Below, in pieces: positions 1 through 13,666 of a stretch of 64,000 nucleotides of DNA; the first letter of the stretch is position 1, and each line of letters begins with the position of its first letter. The notes below the pieces were generated by a model. That model was not told where the DNA came from. It worked only from the letters and a program-made list of their open reading frames with translations, and made no database searches. The translations under genes and the position numbers were made by a program. Location of the stretch: the NCBI RefSeq assembly GCF_921293095.1, contig NC_060246.1:89959030-90023029 (forward strand), given 5' to 3'. This DNA is from Ischnura elegans. Its lineage: Eukaryota; Arthropoda; Insecta; Odonata; Coenagrionidae.

Positions 1-704
1 ACGGAATGTAATTGGAATTCGTTTTTAACGCTGATTGAAGCTGTGGAAAGGTGCTCCAGCTTTCAATTTTCCTGCAGATTTCGCGAGCGTGTAAATCAAA
101 TTACGCGGGATAGTTTCTTTGCGGTTTTATTTATCCTCGTTCTGGAATGTGGCCGCAGCGTTCAGTTAGGCCATATATTTTCTATCGCGTTGAAATTCTG
201 TGAACGTAACCCCTCAATCTGTTGGAAACGGTTTGCGTGTTTACTTCATCAGCAATGCGAATAGAACAAAGAATAGACTGGAAATCACACCATTTTTTTT
301 AACAAAATTTATTTTGTTTTGGTGATTGTATTCCACTTCTATCTCGATAGGTATATTTTTATTTTAATCATACTGTCTTTAGCTATTTAAGCTTGCCCTA
401 CAAAACTCACTTACTTAGTGGAATGTAAGCCTCTCGGATTATGGATTTATTTTGTATCAAATGCTTAATTAAATTTCAATCCACATTATCGATATTTTAA
501 TCAGAGGAACTTGGTTTTACTTAAAATTGCATTTAACTGCTTGCAATAAATGGTACCGTTAGCATTTATGACCTTTTGCAAAATTTTGAAGACGCAAGTC
601 ATTTAGCATCCGGAATCTATCTCATAAAAGTGATCGAGTGTTTACGCAAAGCCTGTTTGCTGAATCGCAACGTCTATAAACTATTTCAATGCGTTCTTAT
701 CTGC
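1..704. other. AT-rich sequence, nothing recognised
   Basis: No domain, RNA gene or repeat boundary was recognised. The one 73-codon reading frame at 43-264 has no recognisable motif. Confidence 0.5.
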
Positions 705-749
705 AAATACATTCTTATAATTATTATTAATAATTATAAGAATGTATTT
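705..749. repeat. Perfect 45-bp AT-rich palindrome
   Basis: Twenty-two bases on each side of a single central base at 727 are exactly complementary. The arms begin AAATACATTCTTATAATTAT. It would extrude readily as a cruciform or fold as a hairpin. It is followed by more loose AT repeats to about 785. No element ends or target duplications are visible, so it could be a tiny foldback or a product of replication slippage. Confidence 0.85.
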
Positions 750-785
750 AATTAATATTATAATAATTATTATTTTTAATGATTA

Positions 786-1900
786 ATCAGTGCCCTTGTG
801 TATTTGAATGGGCTATAGTGGTAAACACCAACGCACGTTTCATTTCAAACACCAGCGCATCGCAAAAGTACTATATGCATTGCTAATTCTATAACATATC
901 TCCCGCAAAAGCATTCATTATCTAGTGCTAAATTAACTTCGTTAAATTTCATGATGAACTTTCAGCTATCCAAAAAACTGTACAAATTCTATGGTTTTTA
1001 CTTCTAGGCGCTCATGCTAAGCAAGCTAGGCAATAACATTTATTGTGATTGCATGTGCCAGTTTATGAGTTCAAATCAGACAAAAAATCTAAGATATGGA
1101 ACGTCAAGACGCACATCTTTACTACCTTGACTTGAGTCTTCTTTTCATAAGATTTGTTAAAATTTCTATTAAAATAATTAATTTCAGTTAGAGAAAGGGA
1201 AATATGTTTGTATGTCGAATGTTTTGCTCCGTTTTTTATACTGCTCTTTACCTTTATTTATGCGCAGACATGGCGATTGAAAAATTTAATTGGATATCCC
1301 TTAATGTGCTTATTAATATTTGATTTGGACCATGATATTAGCCATGTATGAGTCCATATCCCATGGAAAAGGACCTTCAAACCGCGTACCACCTTCAAGT
1401 AAGCGCAACTTACGTTACGCGCTTTCATTGAATACCATAATTTATGCATGAGCCATGAAGAAACAATAATGAAAGTGCAGAGTAGCCCCGTGGAAGAATT
1501 GTATAATTGTGTCGTGAGAATATGGTTTGTTGAAATCTTTGTAGTCACTTCGTCATGCGCTTGGGTAAGAAACATTCCGTGTTTCATTTTTACGAGAAAT
1601 TTGAAATTCTTAACAGCCCGCATAAGCTTTGTAACGATGAAGTGTATTCTACATAATCGCCTCCTTTAACCCTGAACATTCCTCCCCGCTCTGTGAATAC
1701 GTAGATGTTTTTCATTTCTGACCTTCAACAACACCCGCTCCTCTCCTGGTTGCTATGACTTCTCTTCCTACTCCCCAATTCACTGCCTTTAAGTAATCCT
1801 TCATCCCCCCCTCCTTCAAAGACCTTCCCTATTATCCACCTTTTTAGTCAAACTGTCTCCCCCCTCCCTTGCTATCCATTCCACCCCACCCTTCTCTTGC
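786..1900. other. Unique-looking AT-rich sequence; pyrimidine-rich stretch at its right
   Basis: Open frames on both strands overlap at 1258-1669 but neither shows a known domain, so I read them as chance. From about 1670 to 1900 the plus strand is rich in C and T with many TCC and CCC runs. No gene is supported. Confidence 0.4.
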
Positions 1901-1911
1901 TGGACGGTATA

Positions 1912-2032
1912 TATAGAACGAGGAAGGCCAAATTTGTAACTTGATAATGACACTACGTGTCGAAACCGGGTCGGTACTTAAGTAAATAAAATTGTGCGGA
2001 AGTTTACCATTTTAGTTTATTCTCATGGATCT
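1912..2032 (+). repeat. Repeat tail with hammerhead-like core
   Basis: The stretch around 1942-1990 reads TTGATAATGACAC, TAC, GTGTCGAAACC, then GGGTCGGTAC and an A/T-rich tail. GACAC and GTGTC can pair, followed by GAAA, then a possible CCG-GGT-CGG mini-stem and TA. This resembles the order CUGANGA, stem II, GAAA, stem III, UH of a hammerhead ribozyme. Two core positions are changed and one extra base sits before stem II. Tails of this general look end dispersed repeats in many invertebrates (from memory). The family is not identified. Confidence 0.35.
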
Positions 2033-4185
2033 ATATCTTGCGCTATATTTGAACACGGCTATATTTGTACCTCCCATTGTTTACGCCCTTAATCTTGGAA
2101 ACCCTATCCCACCAAATCCATTTTAGATTAGATCCCGAGAAAAAATGCAATCTCGTGGGTAGGTATCAGAGTTGGTTAAATTTCGACATGGTGAAGGTGA
2201 AACCAGATGAAAATATATTGAGAGTGGAGGAGGGGCATAGTATAGAGAGAGATTCCACTAGGTCAACCGAAATAGCGATCATCTGGAAATACTATAGTGT
2301 GGCTAGAACTTCAATAGTAAACGAAGAATTATTTTTTATTTCTTTGTATAGTCCAACAGTACTACGATCTGATGAGTCCCGTTCGTTATTTGACTTGCTT
2401 TGAGTGAGCAATCTTCTACATGGTTGACGCACTACTAGGACGATTCCATTGAGTTACTGCAACTATGATTATTACGACGATTTTGTTTCATCTTTGCAGT
2501 AGAATGAGATTAAAACTTAAACGCTCTTGCTAAATCTTTCGCCTAGTTAATGTACCATTATATTCAAGAATAATAATTGGATTCTATCCTGCTGTTCATG
2601 TCATCTGTAGGTCTCCAGTTCTAATTTTTGATTCGTTTCTTATTTTTAACGCAATCCACGTCCCTATTTTTTTCTCTTAAATATGAATCCTTCCCAATGT
2701 CAGGATTTCCATTCACTTTATCGTCCAATTAAATTATGGAAAGGGAAGGTTGAAAGCTAATAAAAAACCGTTTATTTTGTTCTAGTTAATTGTTTTTTTC
2801 CCAATTTTAAATGGGGTAGTAGTCGAGGCCCGAAATCGAATCGTGTTAAAAAAGAAGTCCTGCATTGATTTCTTCCAGTGGGAACACGATAGATTTTCAT
2901 TCTTCACTCCGCTCTGCAATCTGCTTCAGCCGATGATTTTCATTCCTTTCGCTCCAATCCCTTTATGCTCTCTTCAGATTTGATGGATTTGGTTCTTTTA
3001 CGATTTCCTGGTTAGTGAAAATCTTTTTTTTTTTAAGGGTTAGGTTTGGCCAGCGGAGTTTGCTGCAAAAAAAGGTGGGGATTGTTTGTCTCCTACTGCG
3101 TTAGCCAATAAGGAAAAAACTAACTCACTACTCGAAGGTGGGAAAATACTAGGTTCCTGAGAGGGGTAACCAAAGAACATAAGGATGTGCAAGTGACAAA
3201 AAATCACTTAACTGTATGAAATAATTACCAAAGCGTATCTTTTTTGTACAATCCTAATTACTTGATGTTTCGAACTTGATAAAGCAAGACTTTTTGTTTT
3301 ATTCTTATGTTTTTTTAAGCAGAATTCTCTATAAACTTATTTTTCGGCCACGTAAGTCAATTATCCTTTCCTTTATTTTTCCTATTATTTACTCAGGGAT
3401 AACTCGTAATTATTTGAACCTTATCATGATGCTGACCAAATACTTTGGCGTCCAGAAATGAATCTAGAGTGAGTCTCTGTGTGTTTAAGCCTATGCATGT
3501 TGTAGTGTATAAGTGCTCATAATTAGTCTTTTTTACAATATTTGAAATTTATATTCATGAGTATTAGGAAATATTAAGGAATTATTTGTGGTTGCAGTGT
3601 GATACTCAAGTTTAGTGATGAAGTATTAGTGTTTCAGCAACAAAGTACTTTGATTCGGTCCTTCATCTCTATTTACACCACATTTAAAATTCAGGGCCAC
3701 CAACGTGGATGTAGTATGTCACGCGTCGCGCTAAAAGTTGTCATGCGGTCATTGTCATGCCATGCAATTTGTGATAATACAGGCCATGTTCCGACGTGGA
3801 GGGGAATATGTCATCACTTTTGGGGGAAATTCTCCGTAAGCACTGGGAGGAAGGACAATGGTACCAGATAATTTCTCAATAACATGACCCTCAACATCTT
3901 TATTTATTCATTCACTAAAAAAGGTTCAAAACAATGAAATCGAATTGTTGCTGTGACAAGTGTTGTTTTCTCAACCTATGGGTTTGGGCTTCATCCCAGC
4001 GGTTGCGAAGATTATTTACAAAATGCCAGATACCTCGGGTTCAACACTCCGTCCGTCAGAAGGCTCGCTCAGCCGTTGTTTTGTGCCATTGGGGCCTTTC
4101 ATTAAGATCACACCATTGCTGACCCAGGGTTTATCTACAACTTTCTTTCCCATATCATACCAGGTTCTAAAAAACTCTGACCAAT
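2033..4185. other. No recognisable gene or element
   Basis: Several open frames of 60-112 codons are present (for example 2065-2403 and 3599-3871) without any recognisable motif or supporting splice context. I regard the stretch as intergenic or intronic. Confidence 0.4.
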
Positions 4186-4430
4186 AGTATCATGTGGGAA
4201 TTTTTCTTCGAGGTTCATTGATCCATTTTGTTCCCATTTCAATCCTAAACGCAGGGAATGGGAACAACGCCAGGTTTCTCTCCAACCTTGTTTCACTACC
4301 ACTTCCTCACGGCGCAAATGATCTCAGCTGTCAGTCATCTCCTCCAAATAACAGCCCACAGTATCAGGTGGGAATTTTTCTTCGAAGCTCATTGCCCCTT
4401 TATGTTTCCACGCCAATCCATTACGCACGG
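4186..4430. repeat. Pair of diverged direct repeats, offset about 184 bp
   Basis: Copy one (about 4186-4255) and copy two (about 4370-4430) both start AGTATCA(T/G)GTGGGAATTTTT and continue CTTCGA(G/A)G(T/C)TCATTG, ending near ACGCA. Identity drops in the second half and copy two is about 9 bp shorter. This looks like an old local duplication. The overlapping reading frames on both strands here are not convincing genes. Confidence 0.65.
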
Positions 4431-6607
4431 AAGAAGAGCGGTGGAAGGGAAAGTGGAAGGAGTATGACGCGGTCATGTTTCGGGGACATGATACCGGAAG
4501 CGAGGGAAAATTACACGGCACTCATTTCGCGGGAGAGAATGGAGAAATGGTGGGTGAGAGAAACGACGGGACGGAGGTTATGACCCTGGTGCCGTGCCAG
4601 AGCCATGTTTAATTTTTTTATGCGCGACCTGGTCGTTTCTTCTTTTTTTTTGTTCGTGCCCTTGCGTCGTATATCCGTCGCCACACTTTTCGATTATGTC
4701 GCCACTTGTTCCAAGTTTGTCGCTCTCGCCCACGCCTGCGGTTTTGCATCTACCGTGTTTCACTCTCTCTCCTCTGCTCAAACATTTCGTCACACTTGCT
4801 TCCCGCCCTTTTTTCGCGCCTGTCTCGCGGGCGATATCAGCTCTTGGACACCGCCTTCGCCGCCAAAAATTAACCCTCGAGCATGTTCGCGCAAAACAGG
4901 TTAAATTGCCTCGTCGACGAAAAACGTGGTATTTCCTGTTTTTTTCGTGGCGTGGTACCGAGATTTTTATCCATGCACCACAATTTAAGGCGGGAAAACA
5001 AATGTTTTAACCATGCCCGGCATTTTATCGCGGGAAAATAAATACATTAGAAAAAATGTATCATTAAAATGCCATTAGAAAGAAAATTTAAATTTCCACC
5101 CTCGTCTTGGTGCTGGAATCGCCGATGGAGATTTTTATTTTGGCGGATAACGATGAAATTATCGAGGAAATACTTATTTTTACGCATAATTATCGTAAGG
5201 TATAGATGTTATGAAATTTTGTAGAGATACGATCATAACCAAGCAAGTTTTGTAACGTGCAGATAAAACCTGTTATAACTTGATTGCAAATGAAACAGCT
5301 TCATGCGCCAGCCTGTTAAAATTGAGTATTATTTTCTGTTTTGAAGCAAAGAAAGAGGCTACTTTTGAAATATTTCCAGCTACTTCCCTCACTTATATTT
5401 TTGAAGCAAAAATCCAATGATACTTCTCTATGTAGCCTTCCACATAATATTTTACGTGAGTTTTGGTAGTGTTCTCATTTCCATCTGTAACAAGAAATCT
5501 CCAGAGAAACAAATTCAACTCTGAATTCGCTTTCATGTCATTCATTTTACCAATCAAGGTCAGCTCATGTCTGGAGATAATTTCTCTTTTTCTCGTTTCC
5601 TTTCATGTATACACTGTTATTCAATTTTCATGTGCACAAAGAACAAAAGTTACCTAAAAGGTCAACAAATTTAAGGAAAAACAATTGATCGATAAATTGC
5701 GTACCTGTTTATCTTACGATTCGCGCTTGAATTTTAAACCTGGAATATGTATCTAATGACGATCCTTTAAAACTCGCAGTAGAAAATCAACTCCTAGCAG
5801 AAACCTCGATAGTTAAATGCATTAACTCCATCAATTATTCACCTTGATGTTGACAAATTTCCTGGGGGGCTATTGCACTTGAAGAGCCGATACGGAGGAA
5901 AGTACGTTTATCTCTAAGCATTTCCATGGGGAGACATTCTAAACTTGAATTCTTTCTTGCCCTTATATTTGGTCGAAATATTTCGCGGAGGAAATTGCCG
6001 CTCAGCGGTGCAAATTTTTTATGCTGATCTCCAAATCATAAGAAGTCAATCTCACCTTCCTTCCTCGGGATACGGTGTTGCGGAAATGAATTAGTGTATT
6101 GCCTTGATTATGTAATAAAAAGAGGAAAATATGAACTCCCTATGCATCTCACTCTCACCCTAGTTACCTGTTTATCAGTCTTTCTATCGTAATGGGAACG
6201 AAGGGTTCGCAAGAATGGCCAATATGTTTCTCCCCTCTCCCCGTGTTTATCTCAGCTTCGGCCTTATTTTCTTATTCAACCTCTCCATAGCCACAACCTG
6301 CGTTCTCCGATATGCCATTACATAAATTTTCAAAACGACTCTCTCCGCCCTCTCGCATCATTGCCTTCTCTTTTTTTCCTCTACCATGTTTCCCTGTGTC
6401 ATAGTCCCTTATTCCCCTCGCAAGTTCTCACCATTGGTCTTCTTCGTTGTTCACTCAATGTCACCTATCTTTGCTCCTTTATATTTCCTCACGCATAAGC
6501 CCGATAAATGCATAAGCCTCATTGAGGGCAAATAAAAAATTGTGAATTTTATTTGACTTACCGATCATGATTATTTTTATGGCTGAATATATATGGCTAC
6601 ATTAATA
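4431..6607. other. No recognisable gene; locally GC-richer at 4430-4920
   Basis: The 4430-4920 part is richer in GC and CpG than its surroundings and open in several frames on both strands (for example 4594-5010 plus). That is expected from composition alone. No domain is recognisable. The rest is ordinary AT-rich sequence. Confidence 0.4.
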
Positions 6608-7541
6608 ATATGCATATTATATTCCCAACTAATAAATAGAGATACGTAAGAAGACCAACAATAAAAATAGGAAGAAATAGTAAATCAACAACGATAATGA
6701 TGAAACATTTTAATCTCAGAAAGATATGCACTCAGTTTCGGAGACAGACCAAACTTGTGCTTCCTTTATCCTCAATTTATCTCGAATAAAAAGTTACAAT
6801 TAAATGCCCATTTGTATGTAGCTCTCTTCATTGTGATATGAAGTGTGTTCATTCACCAACTTTCCGAAAATGAGGAAATTCTTTTCGTATTTTTGCCAAG
6901 CAGCTAAAATATGTCGTTATTTTATTTGGTTTTCTTTCCATTCTCCATTCAATTGAAATTATGACCTTTCAACCCCTTTTTTCCATCGAGTCGATATGTA
7001 CCCTGAGAAAGCTTTTTGGTACACGGATTTTTTGTGTTTCGTTCACCTCTACCAGTAAATAAGTTTTAAGCATCATAAATATATCGATGTACTTTTATTT
7101 ACGAGTTTTCAGCGTGATGAACTGCATTGTAGCTGGCTTTAGTGATAAATGTGTGTGTCCGAGTATTACCTATCATATTTTTAAAATCGCGTATACAAGA
7201 GGACACTATACATATCCAAGGTGCGAAAAACACGAGGATTGAACTTAAAAAATTCCTTCAATAATTGATTTATGCTTAAAACTTGCAAAAAGGAGACCAG
7301 AAAAAAAACCATCTACTGAGAAATTATAGACACATACGTTATTGAGCATTTTTCACCGTAGGCGCCGGAAAGTTAAGAAAATCCAGCTCCGGGTCAAGGA
7401 GCAATGAGAATAGCAGAAATTAAAATAAAAAACCTTTATACCTTTTGAAAGATCTCAGAACCCCTAATGAAGAAATTCTAATGTCACCAATAATTTATAA
7501 AAATTTCATCGCCCATAATATAACCGATTGTGAAATTTCTG
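6608..7541 (+). repeat. Dispersed repeat, copy 1 (about 934 bp)
   Basis: The sequence recurs in the same orientation at 17929-19258. Shared blocks include ATAAGTTTTAAGCATCATAA with GCGTGATGAACTGCAT, AAGCTTTTTGGTACACGGAT, and a right block GAGATCTCAGAACCCCTAAT running to AACCGATTGTGAAATTTCTG. I estimate 80-90 percent identity by eye over aligned parts. There is no long open frame, no terminal inverted repeat and no poly-A tail, so the class is unknown. It could be a non-autonomous transposon, part of a larger element, or a segmental duplication. Confidence 0.8.
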
Positions 7542-10500
7542 GGTACAAGATGCAGTTAAAAATATAAAATTTTAGCGGTGCTATAAACAATAATTATAGC
7601 TATAACTCCGCTTAAACTGTTATAAAAACAATATAAAATCGAACCAAATGCTAAAAAGTGATATATTTAAAAAAATCAAAATCATTGTATATCTCCACGT
7701 ACAATGTGAGGCACTATACCATGATAATAGCAATTATTTTCCAAGTGTTATAGTATTTTGCAGACATTCATGGTTCCTTTCCATAGTTCCATCCATAGTT
7801 ATTTTCTTTAAAAACTGTTGATTTGTTGCTCTTCTATCTGGTTTCGTGGAAATCAACATTGGTTGCTTTCGTATTGCCCCACTTAATCGTTTTAAATGTT
7901 GTGTTTGAAGAGTACAATACGGTAAATGTCAAACAATTAAGAAAATATGTAAAATTTAAAAATTTTCTTCATGATTGTTCCAATCTAATTTGTAAAAACT
8001 TTTAAAAAATAACTACTTAATTAAATTAACATCACTTTTAACCTTTTCACCCATAAGTTATCGCTAAATTAGCCGTGATATCAACCTAACTGCAATAATG
8101 ACTAGTAGTAACTAATTTAAGACATCATGATGTCCATCAATGCATAATTCATTATACACCGGCATGTCTACATCATGAGGCAATGTACTAAATGGTTGCT
8201 AAATGTGTTAGTGTAATTTCTCTCAATTTGTATCCATGTAATTAGTGACTCTACACCGTTTCACGGAAGATTTGCTCCCCCTGCGTTCGTTCTGCCTTGC
8301 CTCACTTGCTATGCTCTCAAGTACCTCACCGTTACTACGAACCAGGAGCTACTAACCAGGTTAGTAGCCGATAGGCGTAGTAGGACTGACACCGATTTAA
8401 TTGAATCTTCTTGTCGGTCAAGAAAGCGAAGCAAGTCGTGGAGGTTTCCCTGATGATGCTCGGTGACCTTAAGTCCGGTCGAGCAAAGTAAGCGGTGCTG
8501 AGCACTTTTATACCTTGCTCGAGACCAGAGAGTAACCTGATGACGACGATTGTTACATCAAGAATCGTGAGAGCCAATGCAGTGTATTTCATTTGAAAAT
8601 TTTTCTTCCCATCGGAATTAGAGGTTAATGCCTTACAAATAAGTTGAAATGTACTAAAAACTACAATATTCAACTTCGTCAGCGATCATGCCATCGATTT
8701 TTTCTGAAAATAAAATATAAATGATATAACATTCAATTTTTCTTCATAAATCATAAGAAGCGTCTTTTTAAGGCGTTATTTAAGGAAATATTGTGGGCTC
8801 ACTGATTGATGACCGCCCTTAAAATCCAATTATATTGTTTGAAAATAGTATTTTATTCAAAAAAATAATTGATCGTTTTTAGGCTGCTCTTGAGCTATAT
8901 CTCTTGAGAAAAGTGCCGTGCAATATAAGATCCATTTTACGTATTTATTTATTAGTGTATGCTGATGAGATCTATTTTTTATATAATCTTTTTGACTGTT
9001 TTCGAATTGAAATGCCTCCATAATTATAGAAAAAAATACTGTGACCCCTTGACGGAACATTTTAAATTATTTGTAGCTCTAAAAGGTGTCGTTTATCTTT
9101 TATACAGCTTAATTCTTTAAGTCTTATTTTTTAAAAACTATTATTCAATGAAAAGATATTTACCTCAGAAATACCCGTTTTATGGCTGCCCAAAAATGGC
9201 GAACCTAAAATCTTACGGTCGTGGGTGATAATTTTTAACCTGGAAATTTCGTTTTCAACATACAACATTGCAGAATTTAGCTCGTTGAGTTGGGGGACCA
9301 TTAGCAGCAGTTAGAATGAATTTGCAGACCAATTAAATTCCGAGCCGGTACTCATTTCACCACGCTATTCAGATTCGAAATGTTTCTCTGCAAGATCATA
9401 AAATATTTCATTAAGGAGAATTAACTTCGTGTAAATATTTGAGTATAAATCCTGATGATCTTGGCGATCAGCAATGAAGCTCATTTTCAAATTCTCGGGA
9501 TCATACATTGCAGACGGAATCGCTTTAGGCGTTCATAAACCAGCACGTTCATTTCGCTTGATGTTATTGCCTACCCTTCGGTAATGAATCACCCACCAGT
9601 ACTTTCAATGTTTCCGCTGAGTGATTTTTAATCAATCCATTCAATGTCAAAGTTGTCCTCGTTTAATTGATATCACGTGGAATCCTGCATTATCTCTTCA
9701 AGGCCGCTTTCATTTCGGTAACCAACTTTCAATTCTTTTCCCGCGGCTTTTTGGAATGATTATACGATCCATGTCCAGATCCCATGACCTTTTCAGTGAT
9801 GCATCGACGTAATTTCATCTTCCGTGGGAATATTAGCTGCCTGATTCGATGAAGTTGACGTCCGTTTCTGTGAGCGATGAAATTCTATGAAAAGAGCTCC
9901 ATTGATCTTAGCACTCCTCAATTATTCCACTTTATTGACATGATAACATGATATTAAAGCGCTTACTCGATTTAAAGCTTTGGAATTCATTGTCCAATAT
10001 TGTTTCGCCCCTCAGAATTACATCAAAGTGTTTGCCAACGAGCATTGAAGCGGTTATCAATCGCCAAAAGTATGTATTTCATTAAAATTACTAGGAATAT
10101 ATCGCTAATTATTTTTGGGTTTAACTAGTTTTTTTACATAATTTTAGATCAATCTTCTTAATAGTGTGATAATATACAGCTTTTCACTTCTATAAAAACA
10201 ATTACTTACCTTATTTTTTATCCTATGTAACGATTGCTATTAATTGTGAATCGATGTATAATATTTTGCAACACAAAACGTTTTCTTAGCTTAATCATTA
10301 AGACTTTGCTAAGTTTTCAAGATGCCCTACTTCTCAATTGCCATAATACTAAGGATGGAAATTAATATTTATATTTACGTTGACAATGGAATGCCTCAAT
10401 GTTTATAAGATGATAACATTTTTTCATCCTTGAAAATTTCTGTCATTTGTCATTTAAATTGGAAATATCTCTCGTAAAATGTTGTAGTATGTCACATTAA

Positions 10501-12348
10501 ACCGGTATATTTGTATTTGGGTAACTATTTTTGCTGTACCCTATCTTTTACTCTAAGACCCCGCCAAATGTAAAGTAAAAGGAGTGAAATGGAAGTATAA
10601 TTTTAGACCACATCTTCTCCCAGGTGAGATTCCGTTTGAACATAAATTTATATTTCAATGTTTCCTCATACTCCTCGAGGCATGGTCCTACCAAATTATA
10701 CATCAATTCCTTCACAGGAAGTGTTTGAGATTATTTGGACTTGTATGTTATAAGGCAGCTGTTAAATGAAAAACTTTTTTTTAATTTTCAATACTTAAGA
10801 GCGACGTAAAATATCATTTCTATGCTACAGAAAGTAGTGGGTGCAACATCGCAGTATAATTTTTTGTGCATTCTGCAGAAAATGTGATCAGACTGTGAGA
10901 TGATGGAGCTCACTGCCGTGAGTATTGATAGCTAAAAACTTCTTCGTTTTATTTCATTGATAGATTTCTTTGGGCATAATTGTAAAGTCTAAGGTTTCAG
11001 AAATCGAATTTTTACAATCAAAAATTCCATTTTTTAAAGGTTGTCTTTTTATCATTTATCAGGAGGGTCGTTGAATACAACATTTAAAATTTCTATGATT
11101 GGGAGATCTTAAAACCTCCATGGTAGACGTGATTCGTGAAAAAATTGCATGCTAATTGTTTGCAGAGTGCGTCGTGATTCTTAAATTTGGTCCTTTTTCC
11201 AGTTTATTTCCATTCTTCGATTTCCTTTTGCTTTTAAACGTACCTTATATCATTTAACTACATCAATAATTCCAATGGTGCTCTAAACTTGATGACTTAG
11301 CTAATAAAGTACAGTAAATTAGAAGAAAATAGCACGTGTCTATGTTTTTATGCAGAGATATTTTTCAAGATATTTTTCGATAAAGTTCACACAGTTATTT
11401 TATTTTCGAAATTTATTACGCTAAAATAATTTATATATTTGTAAAATTATGAAAAAACATTTTTTTTCGTAAATTAGGTTTATTTCAATTTTTATTTTCA
11501 AAATATGTGACTTATTGTTTCTTCTGGCCGCGCAACTGTTCAGTTCATGATAGAATGCTACACATACACGTCCTCTCTTCAACGTGTCCTTAATTCGTCC
11601 CAAGGCACCTGTCGCAGTACCAACCAATTAAGTACCCTATCAAACGTAGCATTTGAGAATAGCAATCAGATACTCGTGGAATGACAGCATTCAAGCATGC
11701 CAGCTGAAGTGCATAGATGACGCAGTTTCACTCAACAAGCCTTTGCGAAGCGTTTGAGGAATTTCCGTCCACGATATCCTAAATTGCTTCCTATCCCGTG
11801 GTATAGCTTTATAATCGATGCAACTGACGCATATTGCTCCCGTGTTGTCTTTATCTCTGAGAGGCGACTGATAGGTTTACGTGGCAATAAGTGAGTAATT
11901 TCTCAATTAAGGGAGGAAGTAACTATTGTTCTCTAGAAGGCTTCCCTTTTGAACTCGATTCAGGGTGTACTATATCATAATTTAGTAGTGTACGTCCTCT
12001 TTTATTATTATTTTTGAATTGAAACAAATATGTTATCAACTATATCAAAATATGATACATTTGAATTTAGGGTATGTCTGAAAGGAGCTGTATGTCAAAT
12101 TTAAAGTTTCCGTCCAAGGTAAATTTGTAAATCTTCACAATTTTTTTCTGACAGAAATAAAGATTCCTTGTCGATGCATTATTATTCAGTCTGCTTAGTT
12201 ATAAATGTCGACAAGCATATTTGTAGGCATCAACGCGATTGGGGCACCTGCTTTTTCTTGCTAATGCCCGTGACGTTTACCCAATTTTCGTTTGCAAATT
12301 TCTGCCCAAATAGTGAGCAATATTTATATCTATATCTATCTATCTATA
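7542..12348. other. AT-rich sequence, nothing recognised
   Basis: Open frames up to 112 codons occur (for example 8335-8673 minus). None has a recognisable domain. Short TATC/TA simple sequence at 12327-12360 abuts the Helitron start. Confidence 0.4.
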
Positions 12349-12739
12349 TCTATATATATAAAAGAAAGTCGAAAAACGTGTTAGTTAGAACACTTATAAC
12401 TCGAGAACGGCTGCACCGATTTCAATGAGATTTGGTTCTTTGGATTTGTCTCAGGCGGGGTTAACATATAGGCCATTAAAAAAGGATTATTTCACAAAAA
12501 AAAATTCATCTCTTTCTTATGGACATGCTTTTAGGAGTTATAGTAACACAACAATTGATAAGTCGGTCAAAACTACAAATTAAATAATTTGTTTGGTTTT
12601 TACCACTTTAATAACTGAATTTAGTAACAATATAACATTTTAATTACTAAATATATTCAAAATATTAATTAAATTGAAATTACATTTAAAAATTAAATTC
12701 GAGCTAATTGTAAGCCCAGCCGTGGCCAAGCTCGAGTTG

Positions 12740-13505
12740 ACACTTCACTACCGTGTTTGTAAACAAATCTCCAAGCAATTGTTGACAAACGGTAATGTCC
12801 GTGTTCCTGTCGAAGAATCGAGTAGTTTTAACTCATTTCCTTGGAATAATTGCAAATTAGTTTCAGCGAAAGGTGAGCTCATCAACAAAGAGTTCCAGAA
12901 TATGATTGATCACCAAAAGAATCAAAAATGGTTGATTTAGCGAGCAAGAACGAATATGTGGATGACTAAAACGAGGTAAATTCAAATAGTTCGTACTCTG
13001 CATGAATTCGAATCTTTTAAATGTGTAACAAACGAAGACGAAATCACCAACTATCTATCTGAATATTTTAAGTCCTTGGACGTACCTGGCTTACCACGGC
13101 ACGATTTACAGCAAAATGTAGTTTCTGTGTTCATGATCTTTCGAAGCCTAAACCAACCATAACTATCCAAAGGAACGCGTTTGGTGATTAAAAAAATTGA
13201 TAATGAATGTGATTCACGCAACTTTACTCAAAGGAAAATTCAAAGGTGAGGAAGTCCTCATTCCGAAGATTCCGTGATCTCAACTTATATGCCCTTTTGA
13301 GCTTAAACGTATTCAATTTCCAATTCGTGTTGCATTCGTGATAACGATTGAAAAATCGCATGGTCAGTCTCAGTTTTTCTGTTGTTTGTGCTCATGGGCT
13401 AATGAAAACGCATGATTTTCTCATGGTCAATTTAACGTGCTATGTTCACGAGTCGATAAACCATCCTCTGTATTTCTTCCGTCGCTTCAAGCGCTTAGCT
13501 AGAAT
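12740..13505 (+). pseudogene. Helitron Pif1-like helicase, C-terminal fragment, broken
   Basis: Two stretches match the C-terminal part of the Helitron Pif1-type DNA helicase that drives rolling-circle transposition. The first (to 12940) reads LLTNGNVRVPVEES then CKLVSAKGELINKEF, the region before the last helicase motifs. The second, from about 13031, reads EYFKSLDVPGLPRHDLQ, then KGTRLVIKK, ISTYMPF, PIRVAFVITIEKSHGQS and CSRVDKPSSVYFFRRF; the last two correspond to helicase motifs V and VI. Stops and frameshifts separate these blocks, for example stops within the NQP-TRLV block and after MPF. The Walker A part and the Rep nuclease are absent. It lies within the Helitron ends and is certainly non-functional. 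The family assignment is from memory of Helitron proteins. Confidence 0.85.
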
Positions 13506-13666
13506 AGGGGGTTTTGGGCGCAGCTAATACCACGGGTCTGTAGGGTATAGAAAACTCGCTAAGGTAAGCGGGAAGTGTGGAGGCACTTCCCCCAGACATT
13601 TTATAACAAAACAAAAACTGTTGTTTATCAGAAGGTGCTTGACGCAAGGCATTAAACCCTAATGTG

